Part shown: positions 1 through 9,115 of the stretch, piece after piece
How the letters are laid out: every line of letters begins with the position of its first letter
How positions within the stretch are numbered: position 1 is the first letter of the stretch
Assembly: GCA_946803715.1 (NCBI GenBank)
Contig: CAMPET010000009.1
Location: 383,099 to 408,840 of the forward strand
Direction: 5' to 3'
Length of the DNA stretch: 25,742 nucleotides
DNA from: Beroe ovata
Taxonomy: Eukaryota; Ctenophora; Nuda; Beroida; Beroidae
Made by a program: the position numbers and the translations under genes
The notes under the pieces: generated by a model
Told to the model about the DNA's origin: nothing
What the model saw: only the letters and a program-made list of their open reading frames with translations
Databases searched by the model: none

Positions 1-14
1 ACACACACACACAC
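1..14. repeat. AC dinucleotide microsatellite (cut by window edge)
   Basis: The window opens inside a run of AC dinucleotides whose left end lies outside. It is a simple-sequence repeat with no gene nearby. Confidence 0.8.
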
Positions 15-2037
15 TAAGGTAGGGAGATTATCATGGGCAAGAGTGTGAATACACGAGATGGAAGAATCCTAGGTAATTTTCCTAGAAAACATACCTATAC
101 CGTAACTTTGGTGGGTGTTTGAACAGCGTACCTTTTATTTTGGACTACGTAACACTGTATTCTACACTGTATTGTACACTACTGGTAACGTGGCTGTTGA
201 AAGGCAAAAATTGTTAGGTAAACGGAATAATATGAAAACAAACGTCCTTGTCGCATATCGAAAGCACAGTACGTTGAGTTAACAAACGCATTCCGCAAAG
301 AAAGAAACTAAATTGAGAATAGATAAACAAAATGAAAAATCAACGTCAATCACAGAACTGATTGGTCAATATAGCTGTCAGCATGTCAAACAACACTGTA
401 CTGCACGATTTGAGACAAGTGCAAATGAACATGTCAAACAAGCAATAAAGGTTTTCTTGCAGGTAGATGAAAAAGTAACACACTTTAGATTAGAAAATCG
501 ATATCCAGTATTTTGCTATGTTTGCAGTATACCCATACACCTCTATAGATAAGACTTTGGACACGAACGTCAAACAACAAGACGATATATCAAAGCTAGG
601 AAATTGGCGCCACGAAACACGAAACTTCACCACTCATCACTCCTCACAGTATAGATCACCAGCTAATATTCACAGTACCTGCATTAATAAAAACACTCCT
701 CAACAATAAAAACACTCCTAATGGATCACAAGACTTCTGCCTCAAGAAACACACACTCTCACTTCATAAGGAGATTGAGGCAAACAGGTGGTGGGGTACA
801 CTATAAATAGCTCTGTAGCTAACTAGCTGAAGTGTACAATACAAATTTATAGTGTACACAAACTACAAGGTGAACAATGTAGTACAAACGTTGATGATTA
901 ATAGGACGAGTAGTGTTGTTACGAACATTTTACTGTAGCAATAAAACGAAGCGTTGATCTGTTGTAATATTTCAATTCATCTGTCATGAATCATAATCAT
1001 ACATCTGAAGATATTGGTTTAATAGTACAAACGCAGACACACTGTTCTAGAATTGTACTAGTACTTAGGACTAGGAGTATAAGTTGGATTGAATTTGGCC
1101 ATTCAAATGCGCCAATGAGACTCTTCGAGTCCTAGACTTGGCAATAAGAGGGGCTTTTCATACCTCACACTTTCTCTTTGCACCTAGTTTTTAGTAGTTA
1201 TCGGATGGTACTGGGAATAAGTAGCGCTCGCGCGATTAGGATTGACTTACATTTCCCGTTATTTATAAGTTTGAATTAGGTGGAAAATCCCAGTACACGT
1301 TTCTACACAACCGAAGGCAACAAGAGGAAGAGTGAAGTCTGTTGATGATTGCTGGTTTTGTAATACAACTCCCTAATAATGAGTTACGTAATACACACCT
1401 TGCACTCTTTGTAGCTTTCTAAGATAAGTAAATAATAATAAGTAAATATAAAGGAAATATAACATGCATTGATGGTGCTTACCCACATTGAAACACCATG
1501 TATAAAAAATATTATTCATTATTGTGTCGGAAATTGACAGAGGAATCGATCTGAAATTATGAATGAGCACATTGTGAAGACAAATCGCCATAATATAACG
1601 CTAGAAATCAATAATGCTGGCAGGCCCACGTTTCACGCATCCAATAGGTAGATAAGCAGATAATACTTGGTAGGGCTGGTAGCCAGTAGGCTTTAGACAT
1701 CAAGGATATCAAATTGGTGCAGTCATCATTATCAAACAATAGGTTTTTGCAGCCCGGTGCAGCCAACCTCAAATGACATGAATAGCAGATCAATGCAACA
1801 TGAAGAGAATAATCATAGTTTGTGCTTCGCTCACACTCGTCCAGTCACAATACAGTGACAGAAGGAAAGTGCAACGTCCTTGAACCTGTTCTGAATGAGG
1901 TGGTGGACATTTCAGTTGTCACTTTTTCGTGCAAATACTTATTCTCATAGGTCAACAATGACCATCCAAAAGTATGGAGATGTGATGATAAAGAATGTCA
2001 AGATTACAGTATATATCCAAGTTGAGAGATATGGGTT
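15..2037. other. AT-rich intergenic DNA, no supported gene
   Basis: Both strands hold only short open frames without family resemblance. Two stretches on the minus strand have an intron-like acceptor and donor: about 1490-1556 and about 1840-1895. Their reading frames do not join each other or the minus-strand gene at 2125-4508 in a consistent phase, so I do not call them exons. Confidence 0.5.
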
Positions 2038-2043
2038 TTTATT
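2038..2043 (-). terminator. Polyadenylation signal AATAAA for the microprotein candidate
   Basis: The minus strand reads AATAAA here, 82 bases after the stop codon of the candidate microprotein gene. That spacing is normal for a short 3' UTR and supports reading its last exon through to the stop. Confidence 0.4.
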
Positions 2044-2124
2044 GAAGGAGTAAGGGCTGTCACTTAAATTTCACTAAGATTTATCTAGTTACGGATAAGA
2101 GCAAACGATCTATATGAAGAAACA

Positions 2125-2956
2125 TTATTCAAGAGGCTTACCCAGGGCAGTGACTCCCATTTTCTGATCCCCAGTCAAACCTGAAACGGAGTATCATAGT
2201 AAAGACTATAGTAATAGAGTGATATCAGTATCATAAAATGAATTTATCAAGTCATGTAAAAGTATTTCTGATTTTCACTAAGTGAAGGTACCTAGGTACC
2301 TTCACCTAGTGATAATCAATAATGCAGTCTATAATAGATAGCTATCTATTATAAGTGATATAAGTATCAAGTGACTGCATTATTGATTGTCAATTGTTGA
2401 TTGATTCGGTCGCTGAGATAAGAAAAATTGATACACATCTCAAGAATAATAATTTCAACTGAACATACCGCTAGAAGCTGCTGCGTTGTCACCTTCTTCT
2501 TGAGACGTTGTCAAGTCTGAAATTGTTGTTAATGACCAACATAATTCAAGTTATTAAATAACATAACTCAAGTTCTCAACATAACTCAAGTTCTCATAAG
2601 TGGGGAATAGGTCTGACTGACGGACAACGCGACTCTCAGCGACGGTTACATATTCTGCTGTCTGTCAGTGGCTAATTGTTAAATGATTGTGGAAGTCGTC
2701 TCATTGAAAATTTACTCCACTAAATGTCATCTGCCTTACTATAACAGGCCATGTGAATACTGCTACAACTCACCATGCGATAATTCCCTAACAAGAGGGT
2801 CGGTAACGACAACCATTGAGTTATCAGCGTGCATCCCACTAAGAGAAGGAGAGAGGGAGGTGTCAGCTAGATAGGTGCTTGACACCGCTGAATTGGTGTT
2901 CCGGACTCGCACTCCATGCGTCTCACTTGTCAGTGATGACCTGGAATGTGTGTGTT

Positions 2957-3011
<55 letters not shown>

Positions 3012-4508
3012 ATTTGAGGATTACCTATGTTCACTGCTTCCGGATGCTTCCAAATCATAATACTTGCTTCCGAAGCTGCTAGCAACCTGCGGATATCCTG
3101 TGATTACAAATTACACCCTAATTGGATGAAAACTGTCTCCTCGGGTAACTAGAATTCAAGTTAAACTGTCTGATAATGCAATATATAGATGTTGGTAGCA
3201 GTAGGTAGCATTTCATACACCCTTTGGTTTCATACGAACTTCATGTTGAAGTTGACACTTTTTAAACTCGTAATTAGTGAAATCATTCATTATATAGGTA
3301 CACTACATATGTTTTATCTTGAAGTCTCCTAAAGTATGATAGGTAACCCGTGCATCATGGAAAAACATAGAGCCAAGCGGAGTCAAGTATTCAACAGCAT
3401 TGCATATAGCACTATTATAGTGAGCATATAAACGTATTAACATCCAAAACAAGCGTAATTTGATCTTCCATTCGACCACTGTCATGTATGTTTAACTTTC
3501 TCACAAGTCGCATTATACATTGTATACCTACTAAGAGATTCAATCCTGCGTTAAACTACACGCATTTTATTGCAGTACCTTTTTTCGTACAGCTTGCCTG
3601 GACAGCAGGAGTCTATCATGGCAGGGAGACATGTATATAATATTAGTTTACCTTGTCTTGTGTGCAAGATACCGACTATAATTCAATTGACCCCCTCCTT
3701 CTCGAATATCATTGTATACAACAATCATGTAGCATTATTATCTGCACTCCTTCCCCCTTCTCTCTTTCATTGTTTATCATTTTTGAGAAGATTTGTACAT
3801 AAGTTCTTTATTCCTGTATATATATTTCATTGTGAGTTTTGTACATCTAATTGAAGTACAAAATACTGTATTCCTGCAATCATATAGCACATCAAAGTAT
3901 TATTCATTGCGTTGTACACCAGCTATACTACTGAATTTGAGACCTGTATACCAATATACCATGTACACTCTTACTGGCATGCTTACTGGCATGCCTTCAT
4001 CGTATTGTATATAATAATACGTGACGCAGTCTGGGCGGATGGCTTAATTTCTGACAAAATGTTCAATTTCTTTCGCCTTTTTGTTCAACATGCGTTTGTA
4101 ATAAGTAAGTAAGGAGTTGATAACTTTGCGACAGGAATTTTTACCCAGTTATTTAATTTGTCACAACATTTTATATTTTAGTTATTTGTTTCGTATCGAA
4201 CACCTCATTTCTCAGATTGTCTAGCATAAACAATTGTTATACACTCGCTATGGTGGTATGGTATTCAGTATATACCTAAACGGTACAAGTGTGAAGTCCA
4301 TGAGGCTTCTTATGGCTTCTTATTGATATAGCTAGATTTGGTATGTTTTAATGTGCATCTTAGATATTTTCAGTTAATTAAACACATATTTCATCTCATG
4401 TACATTGGTGAAATGCATTGATTGTTGACACTGTTGACACTTACCTTCATCAGACCCTTGCAGTATTCGATGGCACTCCTTAGCTCCTAGAGCATTGCTG
4501 ATTCCCAT
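2125..4508 (-). CDS. Candidate 55-residue microprotein, three exons, possible N-myristoylation
   Basis: I do not recognise this protein. Three short minus-strand exons fit together in phase: 4445-4508, 2469-2516 and 2125-2180. The ATG at 4506-4508 has G at -3 and +4. Exon 1 ends in a consensus donor (gtaagt) in phase 1, exon 2 enters and leaves in phase 1, and exon 3 enters in phase 1 and runs to TAA at 2125-2127. Exon 2 is open only in the joining frame. The product begins MGISNALGAKEC, which fits the N-myristoylation pattern (Gly2, Ala6). A Glu/Asp/Ser-rich middle follows, and it ends in GKPLE. A donor-like gtaagc at 2136-2141 leaves open a splice to unseen further exons, in which case this is only an N-terminus. 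The main doubt is that 150 coding bases spread over 2.4 kb could agree by chance. Confidence 0.38.
2276..2311. repeat. 36-bp near-perfect palindrome
   Basis: A perfect 24-bp palindrome (2282-2305) is extended on both sides with one mismatch. It lies in the intron between exons 2 and 3 of the candidate microprotein gene, next to the nested inverted repeat at 2314-2388. Confidence 0.8.
2314..2388. repeat. Nested inverted repeat with cruciform potential
   Basis: Perfect 16-base arms at 2314-2329 and 2373-2388 flank a second perfect 24-bp palindrome at 2330-2353. With the neighbouring palindrome the stretch resembles a small foldback element or MITE remnant. Confidence 0.8.
2560..2597. repeat. 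Short tandem repeat, two 18-base copies
   Basis: Two copies of an 18-base unit containing AACTCAAGTTCTC lie next to each other, with a degenerate third copy just before them. Confidence 0.6.
2945..3009. repeat. TG microsatellite
   Basis: About 30 TG dinucleotides in a row, with a few interruptions at the left end. The Val-Cys open frames read across it are artefacts of the repeat. Confidence 0.95.
3010..4444. other. AT-rich DNA with no feature seen (intron of the microprotein candidate)
   Basis: If the three-exon model at 2125-4508 is right, this is most of its first intron, which spans 2517-4444. I see no convincing exon on either strand. A short direct repeat (cttactggcatg twice) lies near 3970-3995. 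Confidence 0.45.
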
Positions 4509-4830
4509 TTCCCACTAACTTGTTCCAATGTTTCGAATAACTAATTTTGCCACTTCTAGTTTTTGCATCTTGCCATCAATACATTTTTAGTTCGCAGTCA
4601 CTGACACAACTTAGTCGATGACGGTTATATAATATCATTCCAAAATAACAACGATACCTCGCTTTGCTGATTCGTTGATAGATTTCAAGTTTGGTAGGTA
4701 CGTATCTTTTTATGCGCTTTACTGTTAGATATCCGGAGGAACAGTTGTTTGACTTTCGTCTTTACTTCCGCTCTTGTGTTTTCACAAAGGCTGGATGAGA
4801 TAAATTGGTTCTTCTCATTTAGGGACAGTC
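4509..4830. promoter_or_regulatory. Candidate divergent promoter region
   Basis: This interval of 322 bases separates the ATG of the minus-strand microprotein candidate from the ATG of the first KCNMB-like gene on the plus strand. A TATA-like run (ttatataata) is near 4625. A pyrimidine-rich tract ending in TTTAG at 4820-4821, just before the plus-strand ATG, could be the acceptor of a 5' UTR intron. If so, the real promoter would lie further upstream. Confidence 0.3.
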
Positions 4831-5505
4831 ATGGCTGACTGGGGGTGGGGCAAGCTTCTGACATTCACCGTCTCCGGCTTATTTATAATTGGCTCACTTA
4901 TTTCTCTTATAATTTGCGGAGTTTTGGTATCAAAGCCTAACTTCCACGGGGCGAAATTCAAGGAAGGGGCATGTTCTCTTGCTACGAGAGAGATTGATAT
5001 GGATGAAATGCCTCTTATGAGGTAAGACATTGCAAACTTACAGATTCAAATCCAGTCTCACATCAATTGCTCTATCACAACATTTATCTCATGACCGGTG
5101 TGACACAGGTGTGACTGTGGGGGTGATGATGATAACTGCTATAGCTACTACCCATGTCTCACAATCGAAGGAACATTCTTTGAATTGGACAATTCAACTG
5201 GAGAATACAAGGACGGGGTCCAAGGAACTTTTCACTACAATTACAAGGCGATATCCAAAGGATGTTATATAGTCCCAAGTTGCACACCTAGCTATCTTTC
5301 CAATGAACGACTAGTTCAACGAGTCTGGGATACTTTTTATGATGTACTCAAAGACGTTGACTTCTTTTCGTGCTATGGCAAGGATAATAATTTCTATCTT
5401 TGGAATGATTATTCGAAGAAGAAAGCATACTTGGGTATTTTTGTACCCTTAGGATTTCTGGTTGTAGGAATCTTGGTAGGGGTATGTTTCTTTTTTGTAG
5501 ATTAA
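4831..5505 (+). CDS. KCNMB-like two-pass membrane protein, copy 1
   Basis: This is a two-exon gene (4831-5021 and 5109-5505) of 195 residues with an 87-base phase-2 intron. A short cytoplasmic N-terminus is followed by a membrane segment at about residues 11-34, a large extracellular loop and a second membrane segment at about 172-194. The loop holds eight cysteines shared with the two neighbouring paralogues: one in GAC, a CxC pair at the exon junction, two around NCYSYYPC, two in GCYIVPSC and one in SCYG. It also has an N-glycosylation site (NST). Two membrane spans, a glycosylated loop, a YPCL motif, a C-x-VP motif and a length near 190 fit the BK-channel beta-subunit family, whose members modulate the gating of calcium-activated potassium channels. 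Homology is likely, but a BK partner is inferred only. The insect TipE-type beta subunits are a related alternative. Confidence 0.72.
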
Positions 5506-5969
5506 CAGAACGGATAGAACAATAAGAAGTATCTATAAGAGGAAGGATCAAAAAACAGTGTAGATACTTAGATAGTAAGCAGAATGCAGGTATAAATTTT
5601 GTGTATTGACGTACCTACTACATTTAAGGTAGCGATCCTTTATGTCACGGTGGTCTTTTTTATGTTTTCATATAGGGATGGACAATTCATTTCATTTTGA
5701 TATAATTTTTGCAAAACTAGTTTATAACAAATCGTTATGATCGAATCAAATTATTTCAGTACGTTTTGAGCAATCAATACTTCAAAAAACCAAACTTTTT
5801 AATGTTAATAAGTGTTTCATTTATGAAAAAATGACTCATTATATTCGATTGACATAACAAAATCCTTGACAAAGGTATAATACTAATGCAAGACTCCTTC
5901 ATTTCCTTTATTTGCTTTGTCTCTTTATCACCTACTTAAGTACTTACTCATGTAGAAAACAAGCAAAGA
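5506..5969. other. Spacer between KCNMB-like copies 1 and 2
   Basis: AT-rich DNA carrying the 3' UTR of copy 1 and the 5' region of copy 2. I see no canonical AATAAA for copy 1. A TAG acceptor-like site lies just before the copy 2 start (near 5954), so copy 2 may have a 5' UTR intron. Confidence 0.45.
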
Positions 5970-6691
5970 ATGGGCTACTACTGCAGAGTAGCAACTTTCA
6001 CCACTTCCATGGCACTGATTATTGGATCTATTGTTGCACTGGGGTTGTGCGTTATCATAGTGTCGAAACCCAACTTACATGGGGCCAAATATGAGGAGGG
6101 AGTGTGTCAAATGACTACGACAAGTGTTGATATCGACATAGTGCCCTTGATAAGGTGATTGATCATAGACGGGCAAAAATTTAATGAAAATATTGTATTT
6201 TTGATAATGTTGATAGTTTCGGAAAGTTGAAAATTTCATTATTAACAAGTTAATAACATTTCAGCTGTAACTGTGGGAGGGGGCACAAGTCTGTCTGCAC
6301 ATCTTACTATCCCTGCATCACAGTCTCAGGCACATTCTATCGAGACAAAGATATCATAGAAAAGAACAAGGCAGGGTACAATATTTCCGGAAAAGAGTCT
6401 GGCATCCCAGGAACATTTCACTACGATTATTCAGCCGTTAATGAAGATTGTTTTGGCGTTCCAGATTGCATGTCAGACTACATTTCGAACAAGGAACTTG
6501 TGAGAAAGTACTGGAATGAAACGTGGCTGAATGTCAAAGACGAGGACTATTTCCCATGCTGGGGGAATGATGGCCATATGTACTTCACTATGAAATACTC
6601 TGGCGCAAAAGCCTTTGCCGGGATTTTTCTGCCCGTCTTAGGTTTCATCATTGGTGTTGGTATGGGAGTATATTATTGGAAGAAATGTTAG
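5970..6691 (+). CDS. KCNMB-like two-pass membrane protein, copy 2
   Basis: This two-exon gene (5970-6154 and 6265-6691) encodes 203 residues. Its 110-base intron lies in the same place and phase as in copies 1 and 3, just after membrane segment 1 and the SKPNLHGAK stretch. The first membrane segment is at about residues 9-31 and the second near the C-terminus (about 179-200), followed by WKKC. The loop keeps all eight family cysteines (GVC, CNC, VC..YYPC, DCFGVPDC, PCWG) and has two potential N-glycosylation sites (NIS, NET). It is longer than copy 1 because of an insertion before the GTFHYDYSA motif. The most likely role is an auxiliary subunit of a cation channel at the plasma membrane, as for copy 1. 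That function is inferred from architecture. Confidence 0.72.
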
Positions 6692-6964
6692 CTTCTTAGG
6701 TTATTATGTTCAGAATTTGTTTGGGTTGTTTTACGTTTTTATTAACGATTAAATTAAACTTCAATATTTCTGTTATGATATTCCGAGCACCTCACTTAGG
6801 TAGTTCATATAAGATTCCGGCCTCCGTCTTAGATACCTACAATATTTTGTCACGAGAAGGCTTTTATACATTGGAATATTTGCATTGCCAGCAAATTAAC
6901 ATACCTTAAGACTCGTGATATACCTACATCAAACTTTATAACGCTTTTGACATGACTATCGTAC

Positions 6965-6970
6965 AATAAA
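6965..6970 (+). terminator. Polyadenylation signal AATAAA for KCNMB-like copy 2
   Basis: A canonical AATAAA lies 273 bases after the copy 2 stop codon, in an AT-rich 3' flank. Confidence 0.45.
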
Positions 6971-7322
6971 TATATTCATGTTATGTCGGAATTCTGTTTA
7001 GTCGTAGGTAGGTGGGTAGTTCTTTATCTTGTTTTAATCCTTCACTAAACTTTTCATCTTATTTTGTTTTTAATTAATTTCGTTTTGCATTAATCAATCA
7101 GATAAACCAAATCTGTAGTCAGAAGTTCTTTTGTCTTGATATTAACCAATGCTGTGCAATACAGGTGTTTTCCGTCTCAAATCTTTCTCAAACTTGTGGA
7201 CACTAGTCCAGCCTTGAAATATACCACCACTAAGAAGTTAAGAACGTCCTCTTATCTTCTAATGACCAAATTAATACGGACTTCTAGTCTTCTACCCCAG
7301 GTTGATCATCACTAACTCGACC

Positions 7323-8051
7323 ATGATCCCTGCCAATAACTGTTGTAGACGTGGACTCTGTGTTGCATCCTTCGCCATCTTAATCGGATCACTTGTGGCG
7401 CTGGTATGCTGCGGAATCCTTGTGACAAAGCCAAATTTCGCCAAAGCACGGTTTAAGGCAGGAGAATGTGTGCTAACTGAACTGTGTGTTGATGTGGATA
7501 CAGCTCCCATAGTTGAGTACGTAATCATAATCTCCTTATTCTCTAATTGACCTTTTTTATTGATGGCTCCCCCAAATTCAGATCACTCACTCAAGGTTCT
7601 ACATGATAAACTTACATGATCTTTGAATTTTCATAGTTTCATGAAAATTACCCTCTACCTATGGGTGTTCAGGTGCAGTTGCAAAAGAGAAAACACACGT
7701 TGTTACTACCCCTGCATCTCTGTTCGAGCACTATTTCACCCAACTCATAACCGCACAGACATGGTAGAGGGAACATTCCATCTGGACTACGACGCACTGG
7801 GACAATGTTTCGCAGTACCAAAAACTTGTGAGGAGGGATATTCAGCTAACGAAGCATCAGTTCTTCAAGCTTGGAGCATTGTCAATAATAGCATTGTGAA
7901 TGGTAGTTATGTGAAGTGTTGGGGCTTTGGAGAAAATATGATTTTTAAATCTGAATATTCGAGGACCAAAGCCTATTTGGGTGTCTTTGTGCCACTTGGG
8001 TTTATCCTGTTAGGCATTGTTATGATTGTTATTCCAATTTTCATCGAATGA
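7323..8051 (+). CDS. KCNMB-like two-pass membrane protein, copy 3
   Basis: This two-exon gene (7323-7516 and 7673-8051) encodes 190 residues with a 156-base intron in the family position and phase. I chose the ATG at 7323 because upstream in-frame codons contain no other ATG and an acceptor-like TACCCCAG lies at 7293-7300. Membrane segments are at about residues 14-36 and 167-188. The eight loop cysteines are kept (GEC, CSC, RCYYPC, QCFAVPKTC, KCWG), with one extra in ELC. Potential N-glycosylation sites are NRT, NNS and NGS. It is the most diverged copy: the HGAK motif shared by copies 1 and 2 is replaced by AKAR, and the N-terminus is basic and cysteine-rich (NCCRRGLC), which could be palmitoylated. 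The role is inferred as for copies 1 and 2. Confidence 0.7.
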
Positions 8052-9039
8052 TTGGATATTCAATATTATTACAGTGATATAGAACAACCAAGTACCTCGC
8101 TTTTGACTATTATGCTAATTTTCACCTTGTTGATAAGAACATTTGTGTCAATGTCATTATCTTCTTCACTGGATGTCGGAGAGTTACTAAACGACGAAAA
8201 TCGTTCCTTCCATTTCCTTAGCCTCCGACTGGTCATTGAACTATGTTCTTGGGTGTGAAGATCACATAAAAGTTGCGTTTCTATTGCGAGATTGTTCCTT
8301 GTTTCAATTCGTAATACGAAAATGAATTGATAAACCTTGATCCTTCGTTGAATCATCGTTCATGCGATTTCGAGTCGAAAATTGATTTGATATGAATCTC
8401 ATTTATTGTTACGTCCTACTTAACAGAAGTAAGATCTTCTGAATCGTTTATGCCTAAGTAAAGTCTTCATCAATCAGAGTCCTGTCTACATTGTTGCCTT
8501 ATAATAGATCATCACAAGAAAGTTGCATGATCTGCGATAACAGAAAATTTGAACGAATCTTTCATCTAGGAACATATCATTGATAGGAGCAAGAACTTGA
8601 CAAGAACTGCAAGAGAACGGAATGAACTGAGTTATCATAGGAACACACACAACCCGCCCCCTTCTTTCGGTATCGTATTACCATGCGTACAACTGATCTG
8701 CTCTTATCTCAAGCACACTAAAGCCATGTGGTGAACCCACGTGACATGAATATTATAGGGAGTGACGTCATCTGACAGAGAGCTTGTTTCACACTCTGGT
8801 TATAGGTACCAGTGACACTTAAATATAGCCTGATTCATTAATTCTGAGTGTAGCTGATAGAATATATGACTTATATGGCTTTAATAGAATATGTGGCTGA
8901 TAAAATCAACGTTTGTTGAAGCTTGACATCGGTACTTTGGATGAGGTGCTCAGTGTAAGTAGACTTGGTCAATTACTGAGCCTATTCTGTTATGAATCCT
9001 AATATCATAGCTGATCTAGTTATGTGATCATAGGCTAAT
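8052..9039. other. Intergenic DNA between convergent genes
   Basis: No supported gene lies here. It holds the 3' flank of KCNMB-like copy 3 and the region past the end of the minus-strand tyrosine-rich gene. An E-box (CACGTG, 8738-8743) and a CRE palindrome (TGACGTCA, 8763-8770) are the only recognisable motifs. Confidence 0.5.
8738..8770. promoter_or_regulatory. Paired E-box and CRE motifs
   Basis: CACGTG (8738-8743) and TGACGTCA (8763-8770) are 19 bases apart. They match the consensus sites of bHLH and CREB/ATF factors. Both can occur by chance and no gene start is seen close by. Confidence 0.25.
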
Positions 9040-9045
9040 TTTATT
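9040..9045 (-). terminator. Polyadenylation signal AATAAA for the tyrosine-rich gene
   Basis: The minus strand reads AATAAA about 70 bases after the TAA stop at 9116-9118, as expected for the 3' end of the tyrosine-motif gene. A plus-strand AATAAA at 9079-9084 overlaps the same zone. Confidence 0.45.
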
Positions 9046-9115
9046 ATAGGATGGATTACTTTTTCCCATGAAAATACAATAAAAGCACTACATACAATTC
9101 CCAAGCAGGACAATC

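Noticed and set aside
313-709. Two overlapping plus-strand open frames
   Set aside because: The first lacks an ATG start and both have low-complexity composition with no family resemblance.
1490-1556. Minus-strand exon-like stretch with acceptor and gtaagc donor
   Set aside because: Its phase does not fit the microprotein gene or any other visible exon.
2875-3082. Open frames with long Val-Cys runs
   Set aside because: They are the TG microsatellite read as codons.
3570-3854. 94-codon plus-strand open frame
   Set aside because: It begins at a TTG, is hydrophobic by base composition and has no motif or splice context.
4445-4486. Alternative 14-codon phase-0 exon in the other minus-strand frame
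   Set aside because: Its exit phase gives an immediate stop in the next exon, while the ATG-initiated frame joins two further exons.
5036-5056. tRNA B-box-like string (gattcaaatcc)
   Set aside because: No cloverleaf can be built around it and it lies in the intron of KCNMB-like copy 1.
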